Shown here: positions 42,319 through 55,630 of the stretch, in pieces
Position numbering within the stretch: position 1 is the stretch's first letter
Layout of the letters: each line of letters opens with the position of its first letter
Source: Saksenaea vasiformis B4078
Lineage: Eukaryota > Mucoromycota > Mucoromycetes > Mucorales > Saksenaeaceae
NCBI GenBank assembly: GCA_000697055.1
Contig: JNDT01001889.1
Span: 1 to 64,000, forward strand
Length of the DNA: 64,000 nt
Reading direction: 5' to 3'
Notes under the pieces: generated by a model
Databases searched by the model: none
Seen by the model: only the letters and a program-made list of their open reading frames with translations
What the model was told of the DNA's origin: nothing
Program-made: the position numbers and the translations under genes

Positions 42319-43565
42319 TTACATGTACGTCACTTTGGTTCCCATCTGTACAGTCTGCCAAACCTTGGACACAAGGCCTTTTACTGCTAATGACAGATAG
42401 CTCTTGTGGCTCCGCAGAAGGCCCAACAATGCAAATACAATAATTAAGATAACTCCATAGACTGTAGATCCATTCGCCGGCAATTGGTGGATCCAGTTTT
42501 TTAGAATAATAATGCTTTTATCCATTCGCGTTTGTCGTGTCATTTGATTTTTCTCCATTGCCATGCTTCTTGTTGAGGATGTGGAGGAAGCAGATGATAT
42601 CCGTGTTTCTACAGGGGTTGTGGTGCCAGAGACTCCTGCTACTGTAGTTGTAGCTACCTCTGCCGTGGATACGATCGGTGTTTCCGCCTTTTTTTCTTCA
42701 GCCTGTCTTCTTTGCCTCTCTAATACTTTCCTTTCCGCTGCAAGTTTTGCCGACCGAGCAGCAGCAGCAGCGGCGGCGGCTTCTTTTTGTCGATCCTCCT
42801 CCTTTTGTCTCTCTCGTACTATGTATTCATACTTTGACTGAGCCTTTTTCAGTAATGACTATAATCTCTAAATTAGCTCAAGGATGATCTCAACTCTTTG
42901 CTCTGTACCTCTCTTTCTTCTTCAGGTATCAATGTGTTATACTGCAGGAACGTCTTGGCGGATTCAAAGTCATCCATGGCAAGAAGAATAGATGTAACGT
43001 ATACTTCGACCGTTTTCAGATAGGCCTTCATAATTGCATCGGGTTCCTCCTGCACATTCCCTAAATGATCCAGTGTAGCATCAGGCAGACTGGCATACCA
43101 CTGTTCGACGGCCTGGCGACCAACTGCTGGTGCCTCCAGTTTCAACGACATGATCATGCTAATATCCCTAGTTCAGTCTCCCCGACTCCTTATTTAATGC
43201 ACGACTTACAAGGCAGATACCAACTGTGGATCAACGAGACCGGCATCACCAGCATAACCTTTCTCCAACAGATTGATCCACAACGCATGACAGAACTGCT
43301 CTTTCGATTCACATGAAGAGATACCAAGTAGCTTTGTGGCATGGAACAAGGAATTTTGTGGGGTTGTGGCCATGGCAGTAGCAATGTTTAAATAAAGCAA
43401 CCATACTGCTGCTCGCAGCTCTACAAACTTGATCGTCATTTCTTGATTGGCCGAAAGGGATGATACTGCTTTTGTGCATGCTGTTGCTGCTTTGGAATAC
43501 TTGGTTAGGACGAAATGTCGAAGTGCCCTCTGGTATTGTGTTTGTATAGAAACGAGGTTGGTCAT
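42319..43565 (-). CDS. Tail-anchored Pex26/Pex15-like protein (tentative)
   Basis: Three exons: 43565 to about 43209, about 43158-42914 and about 42863-42319. The N-terminus is helical and TPR-like (YQRALRHFVLTKYSKAATAC; ALWINLLEKGYAGDAG; LKLEAPAVGRQAVEQWYASL). It continues into a charged Ala-rich coiled coil (RQKEEDRQKEAAAAAAAA) and a Thr/Val-rich linker. A single hydrophobic helix sits near the C-terminus (STVYGVILIIVFALLGLL), followed by about 35 basic residues. This layout fits fungal Pex26/Pex15, the peroxisomal anchor of the Pex1-Pex6 ATPase. The K-L-x-x-P-x2-A/G-R-x2-V-E-x-W pattern supports it. The Pex8-like gene follows 126 bp downstream on the same strand. Confidence 0.5.
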
Positions 43566-45191
43566 GGCGTGGTAACAAAAAGAGGAGTATGTCCCGCTCC
43601 GATTCTCACTTTGTCAGTGATTTGCTTTTTTGGGGGAATTTTGCGCCGCTTAAAATCGCTTTGCATGGGCCATTCGCCAGGCTGTTTTGGCGCCGGGGTA
43701 AAATTTAATATACTCAAGGAACAAACGTGTAACACACAGAGCATTCGCGTTTGTGTGGGTTTGACATAGGATATTCTTATTCCAGAAAAATACATAGATA
43801 ATCCGCTTATAATGGCAATATTTTTAAGGGATCGCCATGTTTGGCTACACTGGAAGATTCTATTCAGCCGGAAGCTTTTTTTACTGTCACTAAAAGTTAC
43901 TTTGGGGCTAATCTATGATATTTTTGCGATGGTGAAGGATCACCAATACATGAATTGATGGCAGACTTGTATTACACCTGTATCAACTTGTTCTCTCGAT
44001 GGACACAAATTTCGTAGAGAGCAGGGATCTATTCGTGGTTAGTAAATGGAACGAAAAATAAGTCCGCCAGCGGCGGGAGTCGACCTTGCACCATGGCTTG
44101 GGGGGCGATAGAGAGGAGCGATAGCAGTAGAGTTCATGGTAAGTGATATGCACCGTAGAGGCTTTGAATCAATGCAGCATCTGGTGAGCTGTTGCATAAT
44201 ATGAATGGTGCCGACTGCGTAACCGCATCTACTTACTGAAATGACGGGTTTTGAGCCCCATCTCACTGAGACAGTTCGGGAAAGAGGTCATACAGGCTAA
44301 ATGACGGGAAAAACAGATATGAGTAATCCTGGATGAGTATTTCATCAAAAGTACCTGTCGAGGATGTTAAACAAACGGAGTCGAAGAAAAAGAAATCTTT
44401 TAAACACCAAACACATGTCGTTATGTCGTAATCGGACGCTGGAACAATGAACAAGGATAATTAACAACGTAACGCACTTTGAGTTGATGTATAGAGGTCT
44501 GCTTCCCACACAAGATTTGAAGACATAGTCCGCAAAAAGATGTGCTCCCCAGTTTGGAGCTAACGCTAAATAGCTCAACAGTACTGCAAAATTGTCAGAT
44601 AAATCCAGGATTTCTTCTACCATGACAAAAAGATTGTCGGGCTTTGTTCTTTTTAGAAAATAGTTGCTTAAATGGCAACTTGGCAGAGAGAAACAACTAG
44701 TTGCTTCTATGGACGATCTCCTGCTTTAAGCAAATCGATTGTACCTACCCGTTCAATAATTTTGCGGAAACCCCCCTACCTATTAATCCCATCGTTGGGC
44801 TACAGATTACGGTTTCCTTGTATAATTTGGATGCTTCAGCACACTTTAGGGAGGATCAGCTGTTAGAAGCGATTGAAAGTGGTTTGATGTGTTGCGGGCG
44901 AACGGTTGAATTTTTGGGCCGAACTTTGTTGAGTGGAGTCCAAATTCACTTTCGCACAGCAAAAATGCAACCTCGATTGACCAATCGCCTGTTTGGGCAA
45001 AGAGTAGGGAGTTACTGTAGACTGACCCAGTCGCGAGCCAAGGGGCGGAGTTGGTGCATCGCACTGTCAACGTCTTGGTCAGACCTTTCCTTACTTCTTT
45101 TTTTTTCTTCTTCTTCTTCCTTTTACTGTGTTAGACTTCCTTTTATATTTTTATATTTTGCTCTTGTAACAAAAACTGGCGCTGAGGAAGA
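43566..45191. other. 1.6-kb divergent intergenic region
   Basis: No supported gene. A minus-strand frame at 44343-44623 (MVEEILDLSDNFAVLLSYLA and on) has a plausible start and a GTGGGA donor-like site, but I recognise no family and cannot complete it. GC-rich sequence at 44060-44100 was checked for tRNA and rejected. Confidence 0.4.
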
Positions 45192-48100
45192 ATGCTACCG
45201 CCAACCAACTCTCAGCCAACGCTAATAACGTTGCAAGATGCCATTACAGACTCACCTGTGTATCGTGCCAATGTCCTGCACTTTGATGAACAACTAGACT
45301 TACTGGAGAAATGGCTCGATACATTGTCGAAGCATTTGAAGTTATACTGCGAAAAGCTTGCCAGTAAATATTTCTCGACGATCGCGTTGTTCTTTGTCTA
45401 ATGTCATGGCAACAGAGTTTAACTTGGAAACCAACTTTGTCTGCAAAAAGGCGATTCCCGTGGGTATTGATGATGCGTTGATAGGTATACTGTCCATTTA
45501 TAAAAGTAATTGATATGCACGATTAAAAAATTTTCCTTTTTGGTATAAAAAAAAAGATCCAAATTTTACCGGTGCTGTTATCAAAAGTTTCTCGGACGCA
45601 CTTCAAACGAGCTTAGCTTTCAAGACAAAATTGGTACAGTGCTATAGAGGAGATATTAAGGGGAAGCGGTTGGAAAAATGTGGCTAACGCTAATATTTCT
45701 TTAATTAGGTGTCTGACCTCGAGGACAACTTTATTCAGCCACTACAACAGTTTGTCAAGACTTACCTTAAAGAATTCAAGGTAAAATGAGACCAACTCTA
45801 ATTTTGCCTCGAGCTAACAAGCATGACAACAGGATTTTCGAAAACAGCACGAAAAGGCGCTTGAACGTTATGAAGCTCAGCTTGTGAGATATACCAGCCA
45901 GAGTAAGTCGAAGGAAGCATCTGCCGTGCGTGAAGAGGCGTTCCGATTACATGAGGCACGGAAATCCTATGTGCGAATGTCGGGACAACATGTGCTGCGC
46001 ATATTGCATTTTCGTTCATTATTGGAACACGTTCTTGTTGAACGTTTTTCGTCGGCGACGCTGGCCCATATGACGGATTTGGACGGGACAACGCAGGTGT
46101 GGCAAAAACTGGACATTAGTTTGGCTTCGTGGAAACAATGGTTGATCGATGTAAGAAAAGGAGAAGAAGTCTTAGGAAAAAAGAATTTCTTAAATGAATG
46201 AGTTATTTAGGATAAGGATACGTGCGAGTATCAGTTGCACAAACTGCAGTCGGCGCGGAAAGAACTACAATCAGAGTACATTTCGCAGACAGAGCCAGCA
46301 CGCGATCTTGAGCGGTACGCTGCTTCAAATACCTCGGCATCTGCGATCAACAGTAGACACTCCCTGGATTTTTCTGCAGCTACCAGAAGAAACGAAAACA
46401 TGACAAGTTACAAATGGGGTTACCTTTTCATGCGCGGCTCACGAAATTCCTGGAGCCGGAAATGGTTTTTTTTGTGCGACGGCTATTTTGGGTCATGTAA
46501 TGTCAATCCCACATCTAAGCTGAAAGGAGCAATTACTGTCGCAGATCGTGTATCTGTCTTGCTTTGCGACATTAAGCCCCTTGTTGATATTGACCGTCGC
46601 TTCTGTTTCGAAGTGATGTGCGCTCAGCAGTAGGTGGAACTTGTTCTTCCCATCCCGCCATGATTTGTCTAAAAAAATTGTGTGTGATTGACAGGGCTCC
46701 TTTCGTTCTGCAGGCAGAGACAGAGGAGGAAATGCGCGACTGGCTGGCATCGTTTGATAAAGCCAAACGACTGACGTTGCAGAATGAACAACCAAACGTA
46801 TATACCACGCAAACGACGGACGTTGAGCAATTGAACGCCAATGATTCCGATCAACTATCTTCGTCACCCATCCCCATCAGCTCCCGCTCCAATCTCGCCT
46901 CCGAATCTACGCCTGCTATGCTATCGTCTTCCGGCATTTCAACAAGCGCCACTGTAGTATCTGGAAATGCCGCCAATCCTCTTACTAACGGGTCATCTCC
47001 CTCATCAACTCGCCCTTCGATTGTCATGCTTTCTACTTCTCCAGATAGCGACAGAACATCCCTTTCTAATGCCACTTCTCTCACACCCTTGCTTGTATGG
47101 GAGGCTGCGAGATCGCAGCCTTTATCGCAGAACAACGTGTCGTCTTCTCCGCCGATGTCACCAATGGCACCGTCGCAGTCATTTGCTGCTGCCATGGCAG
47201 CTGATAATGCAACAACGACGACTAGCGGTCCATCACAAGTCAATCCGCCGGCCTCCAGCTCTTGGGGCATCCCATGGACCTTGGTGCCAAGCATGTTCCA
47301 AAGTCCATCGGATGAGGGTGCGGGTGAATATCCATCTTCACCAGTGTCTGCGTCTCAGCCGCCGTTAGCGGATGCAGAGGGTCACCAGGTAATCTGGCCT
47401 ACGAGACAGGACGATGCAGCCTTACCAAAGGTGGAGCTGGGTGGCTACACTGGGGAATTGGAATCTCGAAACCGTGAGCTACGTCGTCTTTTTGGGGGTG
47501 TCTCGTCAACTGAAGTCGTGCTGGATGGTAAATCTATTTTTAACAACTTTCCCTAACTAATCACTATACACCAGCTTTCATTGGTCTTTTGAAAAAGAAG
47601 CCACTTCAGGATTCAGAGGAGAGTAAAGAGGCCGATATAGCATCGTCGCCCTACACATCAAGTCCAGTGGATGCGTTGGAGCAAGAGTTCAGCTCCCATT
47701 TACCAGATTCGGTGAAAGCCGCGAAGTCTGAGTTTGGCTATTCTTACACTGGGCGGGGTTTCATTACCCAAGAAACCTTCTGGTTCTACAGCTGCGTTAT
47801 GATGACATGTGTAAACACGGTATGTTAGGGAGAGCATCAACAGAAAGTGTGTTCTTATGCATACACCGACTAGGTTGCTGTGCGTTTGAAGGATATCAAG
47901 AGCGTCCGGCTTATTCGTGATCCTTCCATCACGAACACAGGCAATAAATCGAATATTGCGCTCGCTATTGATATTTCTAGTCCAAACAACGAGACTCAAG
48001 GTCCTTTGATACTGACAACCTTGATGGATGACATTGAAGTAATTGCAGAGAAGCTGCGTTTTGCTATCGACAATGCCAAGAGTCCAGAGGTACAATCCCG

Positions 48101-50306
48101 CATAGCGACGCTTCCTGTACTTATAAACTTTGTTTATATTCCATTGATTAGCCAATGCCTCTGCAGACAATGTACGAAATCATCCATAATTTGTCAGCAG
48201 CCATGAGTAAAAAGAAGAGCGGTAACCAGGTCACAACCATCATTAAAGCCGAACCAGTGAAGGCACGATCATCACCAGAGTTGTATGCATCTACATCCTC
48301 CTCTACCACGACTACTACCACCACCACCAACGCCACCCTCACACCAGATATCCATAATCCGGAGCCCTTAGGCTCACCCTTACCAAGTAAATCGAAAAAG
48401 AAGTTACGCAAAACATCCGGAGGAACCAAACCACTCCAGCCCAAATCTGGTGCTTTGGCTGCTGCCATGATGGCAGCCACTGTCGCTGGTGGAAGCAGCT
48501 TTTTTGATGTCAGCAGAGTCACACGCATGGAAGATGAATCCAGCGCAAGCCAAAAGCAAAGTCAATCTGCAACAGAATCTGGACATACCAGTGATGAAGC
48601 GAGACCCGTGGATAAAGCAAAACCAGCAACAGACAACGCCGTTGCTAGCAGCAACGTGCCAGATGGTATGCAGACTTGATACATAGTAAAAAAAATTATA
48701 TATAGCGAGCTCACAATGGTGCTTTCTACAGCTGATGAATTACCTTCTCATATCCAGCCACCTTCTGGCCCTCTCTCTTGCGGATGTGATGAACATCTGG
48801 ATAAAGTCGAAGCGGAAATCGAACTGCCCATTTCCGCCAAGAAGCTGTACGATCTCTTGTTTTCCGAAGAGCAAACGGGTCCAAGCACAAATGGTGGCGT
48901 TTGGGAGCGCAAGACGACAGTGAGCGGAAGCAAAGGTAAAAGGAAAAAACGACCTGTTTGTTGAGGAGCATGACATATTCAATATTATTTTTGAAAGATC
49001 TTCGAATTACAAAATGGGAACCAGTTGATGGAAAGCAACAGCGTATATTGAAGTACATTATGCCCGTTAATAACCCAATGGGTAAGCTATCCACAAATAC
49101 TATGGGACACCTTATATTCATCGCTGTCCAGTTAAAGTGAAGGAAGCCGAGGTCGTAGAAACTCAAGTACTGATGAAGAAGGAGGATTATCTGTGAGTTG
49201 AAGAAACGTGTACTATGAACAATGATCTTATTTCTCGTTGAAGTCGTTACATCGTACAGATTTCTACCAAGACAGCACAGCTTCCGTATGCAGACGCATT
49301 CGTGCCTTCCGTTAGATATTGTATTTCATGGATGAACAAATCTCAGTGCAAGTTAACGTCTAGTATGGGCGTTAAGTTTATCAAGAACCCACTAGTGAAA
49401 GGTGAGATGAGAAAGCTATGATAAATCAGGAAACTTACATCAAATGCGCATAGGCATGATTAGTAAAGCAGCTCTGAAAGGAATGGGTGAGAGTATTGCC
49501 CAGTTTAATCCAATTCTTGAGGAGGAAGCAAACAATTTGGCAGCAAAGAGTGGTGGCCAAGGAAAGATCAGAAAATTACATCCGGCGACCTCTCTGAAGC
49601 GAAGTGCCCATGTGAGTATGCGACGGGATAAATCCAAGCTGGCGGACAAACAGAAGGAGGAAAAACAAGGATGGTCTGGCATGCTACAGAATGTAACGGA
49701 CACCATCCTCGACTTGGTGACAGAAGAAATTCCTATCTACGTGGGACCTGTATTAGTTGGTATCGTCGTTCTTTGGATGATGTGGGTTTGGCTACGCGCT
49801 GGCTCGCGTACCCAGCAAGTACCGGCAGTTGGTATGCAGAATGGAGGACAGGTTGTTTCCAGAGCGGTGTATCTACGCGATGTGGAAGAAGGGCTACTCA
49901 AAACTGAGCTTCAGCCGGCTTATGTCCACACCGATAGGTAAGATTGTCGATCCATGCAAAGCACTGGCCGCCTCCTTGTTCCCCGTACTAAAAAAAATTG
50001 CTTCATTTACAAAGTTTCCGATTGTTTTCCGAATCCAGGCTAGCCAACAGCACAGACCACCACCGATGGTTCAGTTCGCGCCATCATCAGTTAGCAGTGG
50101 AATTATTTTTCAGCCGTGAGCGATTGGCCATGCTACGTCATGACACGCTTGTGATCTTCCAACTACTGAACGAAGTGGATGCTCAGCTCTTGGAAAATGA
50201 ATATATGAACTGGTTACTGGACTCGCGACTAAAGTGCCATCAATCGGATGGTTCCTCAATAGAATGCGAGAAAATCCAAAAACAGCTGAGAGCCTTTTTT
50301 GTCTAG
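45192..50306 (+). CDS. SIP3/LAM1-type BAR-PH-VASt sterol-transfer protein
   Basis: A large gene with about a dozen short introns. In order: an N-terminal BAR-like helical region (SPVYRANVLHFDEQLDLLEK; DFRKQHEKALERYEAQL; 45192-46300), a PH domain (YKWGYLFMRGSRNSWSRKWF at 46411-46470 through DRRFCFEVMCA and EEMRDWLASFDKAKR), a long Ser/Thr/Pro-rich linker (46830-47540), more conserved helices (47590-48140), a second disordered linker with NLS-like KSKKKLRK, a VASt/StART-like domain (EIELPISAKKLYDLLFSEEQ at 48817-48876 through KFIKNPLVKGMISKAALKGM) and a membrane helix VGPVLVGIVVLWMMWVWLRA at 49741-49800. Yeast relatives Ysp1/Lam1 and Sip3/Lam3 move sterols at ER-plasma membrane contacts. The C-terminal 100 residues after the helix are helical. 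No lesion was noticed, though not every junction was checked. Confidence 0.85.
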
Positions 50307-50766
50307 AACAAAGTTTTAATCACTCAATTAAAAAGAAATGATCGAATAGAGAGAAGGGTCGTTCTGTTATGATAATCTATGCAGAGTGTTTCTCCTCCAT
50401 AAAAAAAAAGGATAAACCAGGTAATGCTAGCACGGCGCTGTGCAGCTATAATCGGGCGGGCCGTTCTATGGTTTCTTCCAAGAGATCGAGGAAACGAGTG
50501 TCAATCAGTGCGCTGTTATCTGTCAGTAGCTCTGCATTGTCCCTGAGGCTTCTTCCCCCTTTTAAAGCACGATGTAACTTGATTCAGTAATTGCGGAATT
50601 CACATCATAACCAACCCCACTATTATCCGCGTCAATTAAAAGCTCTTACAGATCACATTGAATGCAGAAAAAGTTCACCAGCATCCCCATTGTCCGTTAT
50701 CACACACTATCCCAATTATAGGATTCATAAAGCCATCTGTACATATTTTTTTATTTAGTATTGGTA
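50307..50766. other. Convergent 3' region between SIP3-like and DYRK genes
   Basis: About 460 bp with presumed 3' ends of both genes; no other feature. Confidence 0.5.
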
Positions 50767-53700
50767 TCATGTCCTGGTATGGTGTCGTCGGTTTGAACCA
50801 GCAATCCATGGATGTTGAAGCGCTTCCTCAGGTGTCATACGCTGGTCTGGGTCCCACTTCAGACATTGACGGACGAAGTCAATAAAGTTATCGTCGGAGG
50901 AGTTCAAAGCGTCTGCCAGGGTCTTGGTGCCGGGTCGACGTTTCTTCCCCTTCGAATTGCAAATGATGCGTGGATTTCCATACGAATCTGCAGAAAAAAA
51001 CATGCTTAGTTCCGCCGAACTGCAAAACGGATCAGGGGAGGGGTTTTGGTCTTACCAAAAAACAACTTGCGTCGGCTGCTTTTTTCCACTAAATGCGTGT
51101 TGGGCACGCCTTGAATCTCCATAATACATGCCAGCTGTTCCTGTTCGTTCTCGCCGGGAAAAAGAGGGCACCCTAAAACGAAAAGGAAAAAAAAACGGTT
51201 GGACGCCGGCCATGTGCTCATATACACACTTACCAGTGTATAGTTCGGCCAGAATGCAACCAACACTCCACATATCGATTGCCATTCCATAATTCATGCC
51301 TGTCACCAGTGTGTGTTTAGTCAGGTTAAATTTTTTTGTATTTTCTAATAACCACATTTAGCTTACCTAAAATTACCTCGGGAGACCGATAGAACCGACT
51401 TTGGATATAAGTATACACTGATAGTTTAAGATGAGTATAACAACAAGATCAAGTGGTTCACGATGCTTTGTACCTTTTTCATTTTCAAGACAAGAGCTGC
51501 CAAAATCAATAATCTTGATGCCGCTTTTCTGAGGATGTTTTAGAAGAATGTTCTGCGACGCGTTGGGTGAGATGAATTCTGTGGAGGTCACCAAACAAGC
51601 AGTAGCAAACAACAAACCTCGGGTTTCAAATCGCAATGAATCAACTTGTGCTTGCGCAGCAAGGATAAGGAATTCAAAATTTGAATGGTAAATCTAAAGC
51701 ATTCGTGAATAAATTGGGCTTGTTCGGACATGTCTATTTACCTCCGGGTTAATCCCGTGCTGAGACCTTTGAACCCATTGCTTTTGATAAAATCGTATAA
51801 ATTAATACTCAGGCACTCGAAAGCAATGCACAAGTGGTTCCGGAAGTAGAAATGTTCAATCATTCGGATATTGTTATGTTTGTCGTCTGGATCCTGTACC
51901 CAATGAGGTGAGCCACCACATGCTGACCTCTTTTTCTTTTATATATACCCATAAGATCAAGTCTTCTAGAATCTTGACCTCCACCAAAGCTTGCGTATGG
52001 AAACGTTTCTTGTTGCGGATCACTTTGACAGCCACCATTTTCCCAGATTTGTGATCGAGGCACTTTAGCACCTGGCCAAAGGACCCCTTGCCCAACGTGT
52101 CTAGAACTTCATAGCGATAACTTAGATGATCACGTAAAATAATATGATAATCGCCTCGTTCATCGTCATAGCCATGGTTGCATACGGTCTGCTCGACCGT
52201 TGCTTGGCGCTTCTTTGCATGGTTCCCCGTGAAGTAAACATTTGGATAATCAAGAATTTCCGTCTTTTCGAAAGGTGATAAAGTAGATTGGTACAGTTTG
52301 AGAGCCGCTGAAGATGGAATAGCATGAGAAATATGTGTGCGACTTTTAGTGTCACAGCCTCCACGTACCTTGGGGACTAACTGCTATCCGTAATGCCTGT
52401 TCCTTGGGCTTTTGATGTTCGCCATCTAATTTTGCTGTGCCTTCACGTGCACCTGATACGGTACTCGTGCTGATGCTTCCACCTCCACGCAGGACAACAA
52501 CCTCGGTTGCTTTACGAGGTTCCTGTTTACGTCCATGCTTTTCACTCTCGGCCTGCGAGCTCAATTTATGACTATCATCGAGAAAGCCTTGAAGGCGTGC
52601 ATGCAATGTTGATGCTTTTCGCCAGTTGGAATCAACCTCGTGTAACTCTAACTTTGTCGATCAGCCCGTGAACCACTACTGTGTTTGCGCAATGGCCTAT
52701 TCTTTTTTTTTTTCCTTTTTCTTTTCTTCCCCCCTCTCCTGATCACAAGACTAAAAAAGAGTATGAGTGGCCCACTTGCCTGATGCGCTAGACGATGTCT
52801 TGGCAGAGCTTGACGTTGTGAGCCTGGCGGATACCGCACTGACTTTTCGGCTCCGTGGCAGCATATTGCTCGTGGTTCTGCTGGATCGACTTACTACCGG
52901 CGGCGTAGTCGCTGTTTTCGATTTTCTCGCTGAAACACTTGTCACTACCTTTGTTTCATTCGTTGTTCGTGCGCTGGTTGAATTAGTTCCTGAATAAACG
53001 GTGGTCGTTACGCCGACTTTTGGCGCTCCGACTGTCAAGTAGCTCTCCTTGGTTGTTGTAGTCTTTTTCTTCGCCTTTGTGGGTCCTGTTCGCAAACGCT
53101 CTTTCTCGGGCGTTACTAGAAGTTCATCCTCACTGCTTCCAGTACTGATGCTTTCAGCTTCATTTTTACATGAGCGTGATGCCTTTTGTACTGGTAAAGG
53201 AATGCGCGTAGGCGTTCGTGCTGTTGATCGAGACGATGTTTTGGCTGAATCGTCAGCTCCACCGCCGGGTATAGTCAGAGTAAGCGGTTCAAGTTTCATC
53301 GGTGGCAAGGCCAACGGAGCCACAGCTGGTGGCGAAGCGAGATTCCCAGGAAGCGTCTGATGGAAAAAGAAGGATGTTATGCATTCCCATCACCAAACTG
53401 CGTGTGTATGTGTATGTCTCGATATTTCAGTTCTGTCTTCTCTCATCCCCCGACCCTCCTTTTTTTTTTTGGCATAATGATACGCTTTGCTTACCTTCCC
53501 CCTTTTCCTCCCTGTCGTACGTTTGACCGAAGTTTTCGTCCCAACTGACGGCTTTCCGCTGTCACCAGTAGTAGTACCCCGAGTCCTTACCGTTTGTGAA
53601 CTTGCAGGCGCTATACGTACTTTTGCCGTTTTTGTGTCCTCTGGTCGTCCATCATGACCTTTGCTCTGCATCGTACTAGTAGTCGACAATACTCTTCGCC

Positions 53701-55630
53701 TCGTAGAGACATTACTCTTCGGTTTTATCGATTTTGTGCCCTCCTGCACATTGGCCGATGTATTGTCCAGCAAAGTGTCACGCGCCAACGTGGTGTCGAA
53801 GTCGGCAAGTGCTTTACTCGCCTGGTCGGGTGTAAGCATGCTGACCTTTCTGGTCCTAACGGGGGAAGAGGATGGTTCAGCACGAAGCGGTAGCACACTC
53901 TGTGATTTTTGAATGGTCGGCCTCACAACAGATGCTTTGCGTGGACGTCTTGGAGTCTCTGCTTCCTTGTCTTCTGTCTCATGCCGTTGTGATAGACTGA
54001 CTGAACGGGTCAAGACAGGTGATGTGCGTTTGTGTGCGGAAGATGAATCAGTTTGACTCCGATCTGCATTGCTCAACTTCAGCCGTGATGTGCGAGGTGT
54101 GGTGCTCGTGCTCCATCTTGGAGAATCTATTTTAGGCGTTGCATAGGCATGGGTCGACTTTGTTAAAGTGATACCCAAACCTTCCAACCTTGATTCGCTG
54201 TCTGACCATTTCAATGAGCTATCGGTTCGATCCACGGAGGAGAGCGTACGTAGGCGCTGGCGGGGAGAAAAACGTGGGGCAGGCAAGCCAACGCGAGGAA
54301 ATGTAACAGGTGCAGGAGCGGGGCTTATCGTTTTTGGGGTTGGTAGTTTTGTTGAGGGTGAATCCAGTGAACGCGGTTCATTTTTGTTAGTTTCTAGCCG
54401 AGATGTATCCAGTTTTGCCAAATCCCCTGGTCGTCGCTTCACCTTGTCTTTCATCAGCTGATTTGTTGACATCGAACCACGCGTGAGTGATTTGGACAAC
54501 GACACATGACTGGACAAGGAAGTTCTGGGTGAGGAAGGCTGCGATGGACGGGCAGCTTTAGCAGCGAGAAAGGATTCCATCGTTCCTGGGCTACCACTCT
54601 CACTTCGTTTTTCCACTGAACCAGACGCTTGTTTCATGCTATCGTGCGTAGCGTCCATGGGTCTCGTGTATAAAGCAGAAGATGCAGCCATGTGAAAGGT
54701 TTCTTTGTCTGGTTGTACGCTAGAACCATGTTTTTTATAGAAACTGCCGCTTTTCCCCGTAGATAATTGCCTGACAAGACTCACATCATTGGCTGTAGTC
54801 GATTTTGAGTTCCTAGCCGCGCCTTCGCTGAGCGTTGTGAACGTGGTAACAAAACTCGCGTCGGTATCGTCGAATGAATCATCGCCGACAGAATTTACGT
54901 TGCGCAGAGGAAGATCGACAGCCATATCGGCGCTATGTCGCTGTGAGGTATCACGATGAAAGAAGGTTTCATTTCTTATGCGATGCCCATCAAGAAGCTC
55001 TTTTAATCGACCGGCGTCTTCACCCCTGCTTTTGCTAAGTGTGTCCGTAGTCGAAGTATCAGAATCATTCGACGACTGTGTCCGACGTCGCGATCCATCA
55101 ACCTTTCGGAGTCGGTAGTTTGCTAATCTTTGGGCCGAGGCGGCTATTAGCCCTTCGAGATCCTCCAGGCTAGTATCACTGTAATCAAATTTATCGCGAG
55201 TGGCTGCCGTGTCATCCAATTCTCGACGTGAATCGCTCGTGGTCGAGTCAGACCGCAAGTAGCGTGATTCGCTTGTAAAAGAGAAACTAGATCTTGCGGA
55301 ATGAATATGTCCTTGCTCTGTGCTATCATCATTTGAAAAGCTATGGGACATCCGTTCATCTTCTTTTGAAAAGGTTCTTCTAACAGGCGTAGTAGCAATT
55401 CTTTGTTGGGTCCAATTCGCGACGTCTGTCACTTGACGTTCAAGATTCTGCAATTGTTTTAGTCTTTCTGCTTGTGTTTGCTGTCTCTTCGCAGCATGAG
55501 ATGATTGGATTTGACGCCATTGATCGTTGGCAGACGAAGAGAACGACTCCGTTGTTGAGGTAGAGACAGAAGGGCTCACAATTGGCTCAAAACTATAACG
55601 AGAGGAGTTACGAAACGGTGATTCTGCCAT
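50767..55630 (-). CDS. DYRK-family (Pom1/DYRK2-type) protein kinase with a very long disordered N-terminus
   Basis: The first exon (55630 to about 53520) encodes roughly 700 Ser/Thr/Arg-rich residues without a fold. Further linker exons follow at about 53355-52760 and 52620-52380. The kinase part starts with the DYRK DH-box region ([29 protein letters not shown]). Then [19 protein letters not shown] (P-loop), [12 protein letters not shown] (Lys), [18 protein letters not shown] (DFG) and [18 protein letters not shown] with the Y-x-Y autophosphorylated tyrosine of DYRKs, then [14 protein letters not shown]. It ends [20 protein letters not shown] about 12 residues before the stop. At least nine introns. 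In S. pombe, Pom1 gradients couple cell size to mitosis and polarity; orthology is inferred from architecture. Confidence 0.9.

Noticed and set aside
44039..44110. Possible tRNA near the GGCGGGAGTCGAC sequence
   Set aside because: The T-arm-like GTCGACTCCCGCC lacks a matching cloverleaf on either strand.
49440..49706. Minus-strand ORF within the SIP3-like gene
   Set aside because: Shadow frame opposite a clearly conserved VASt/linker exon.
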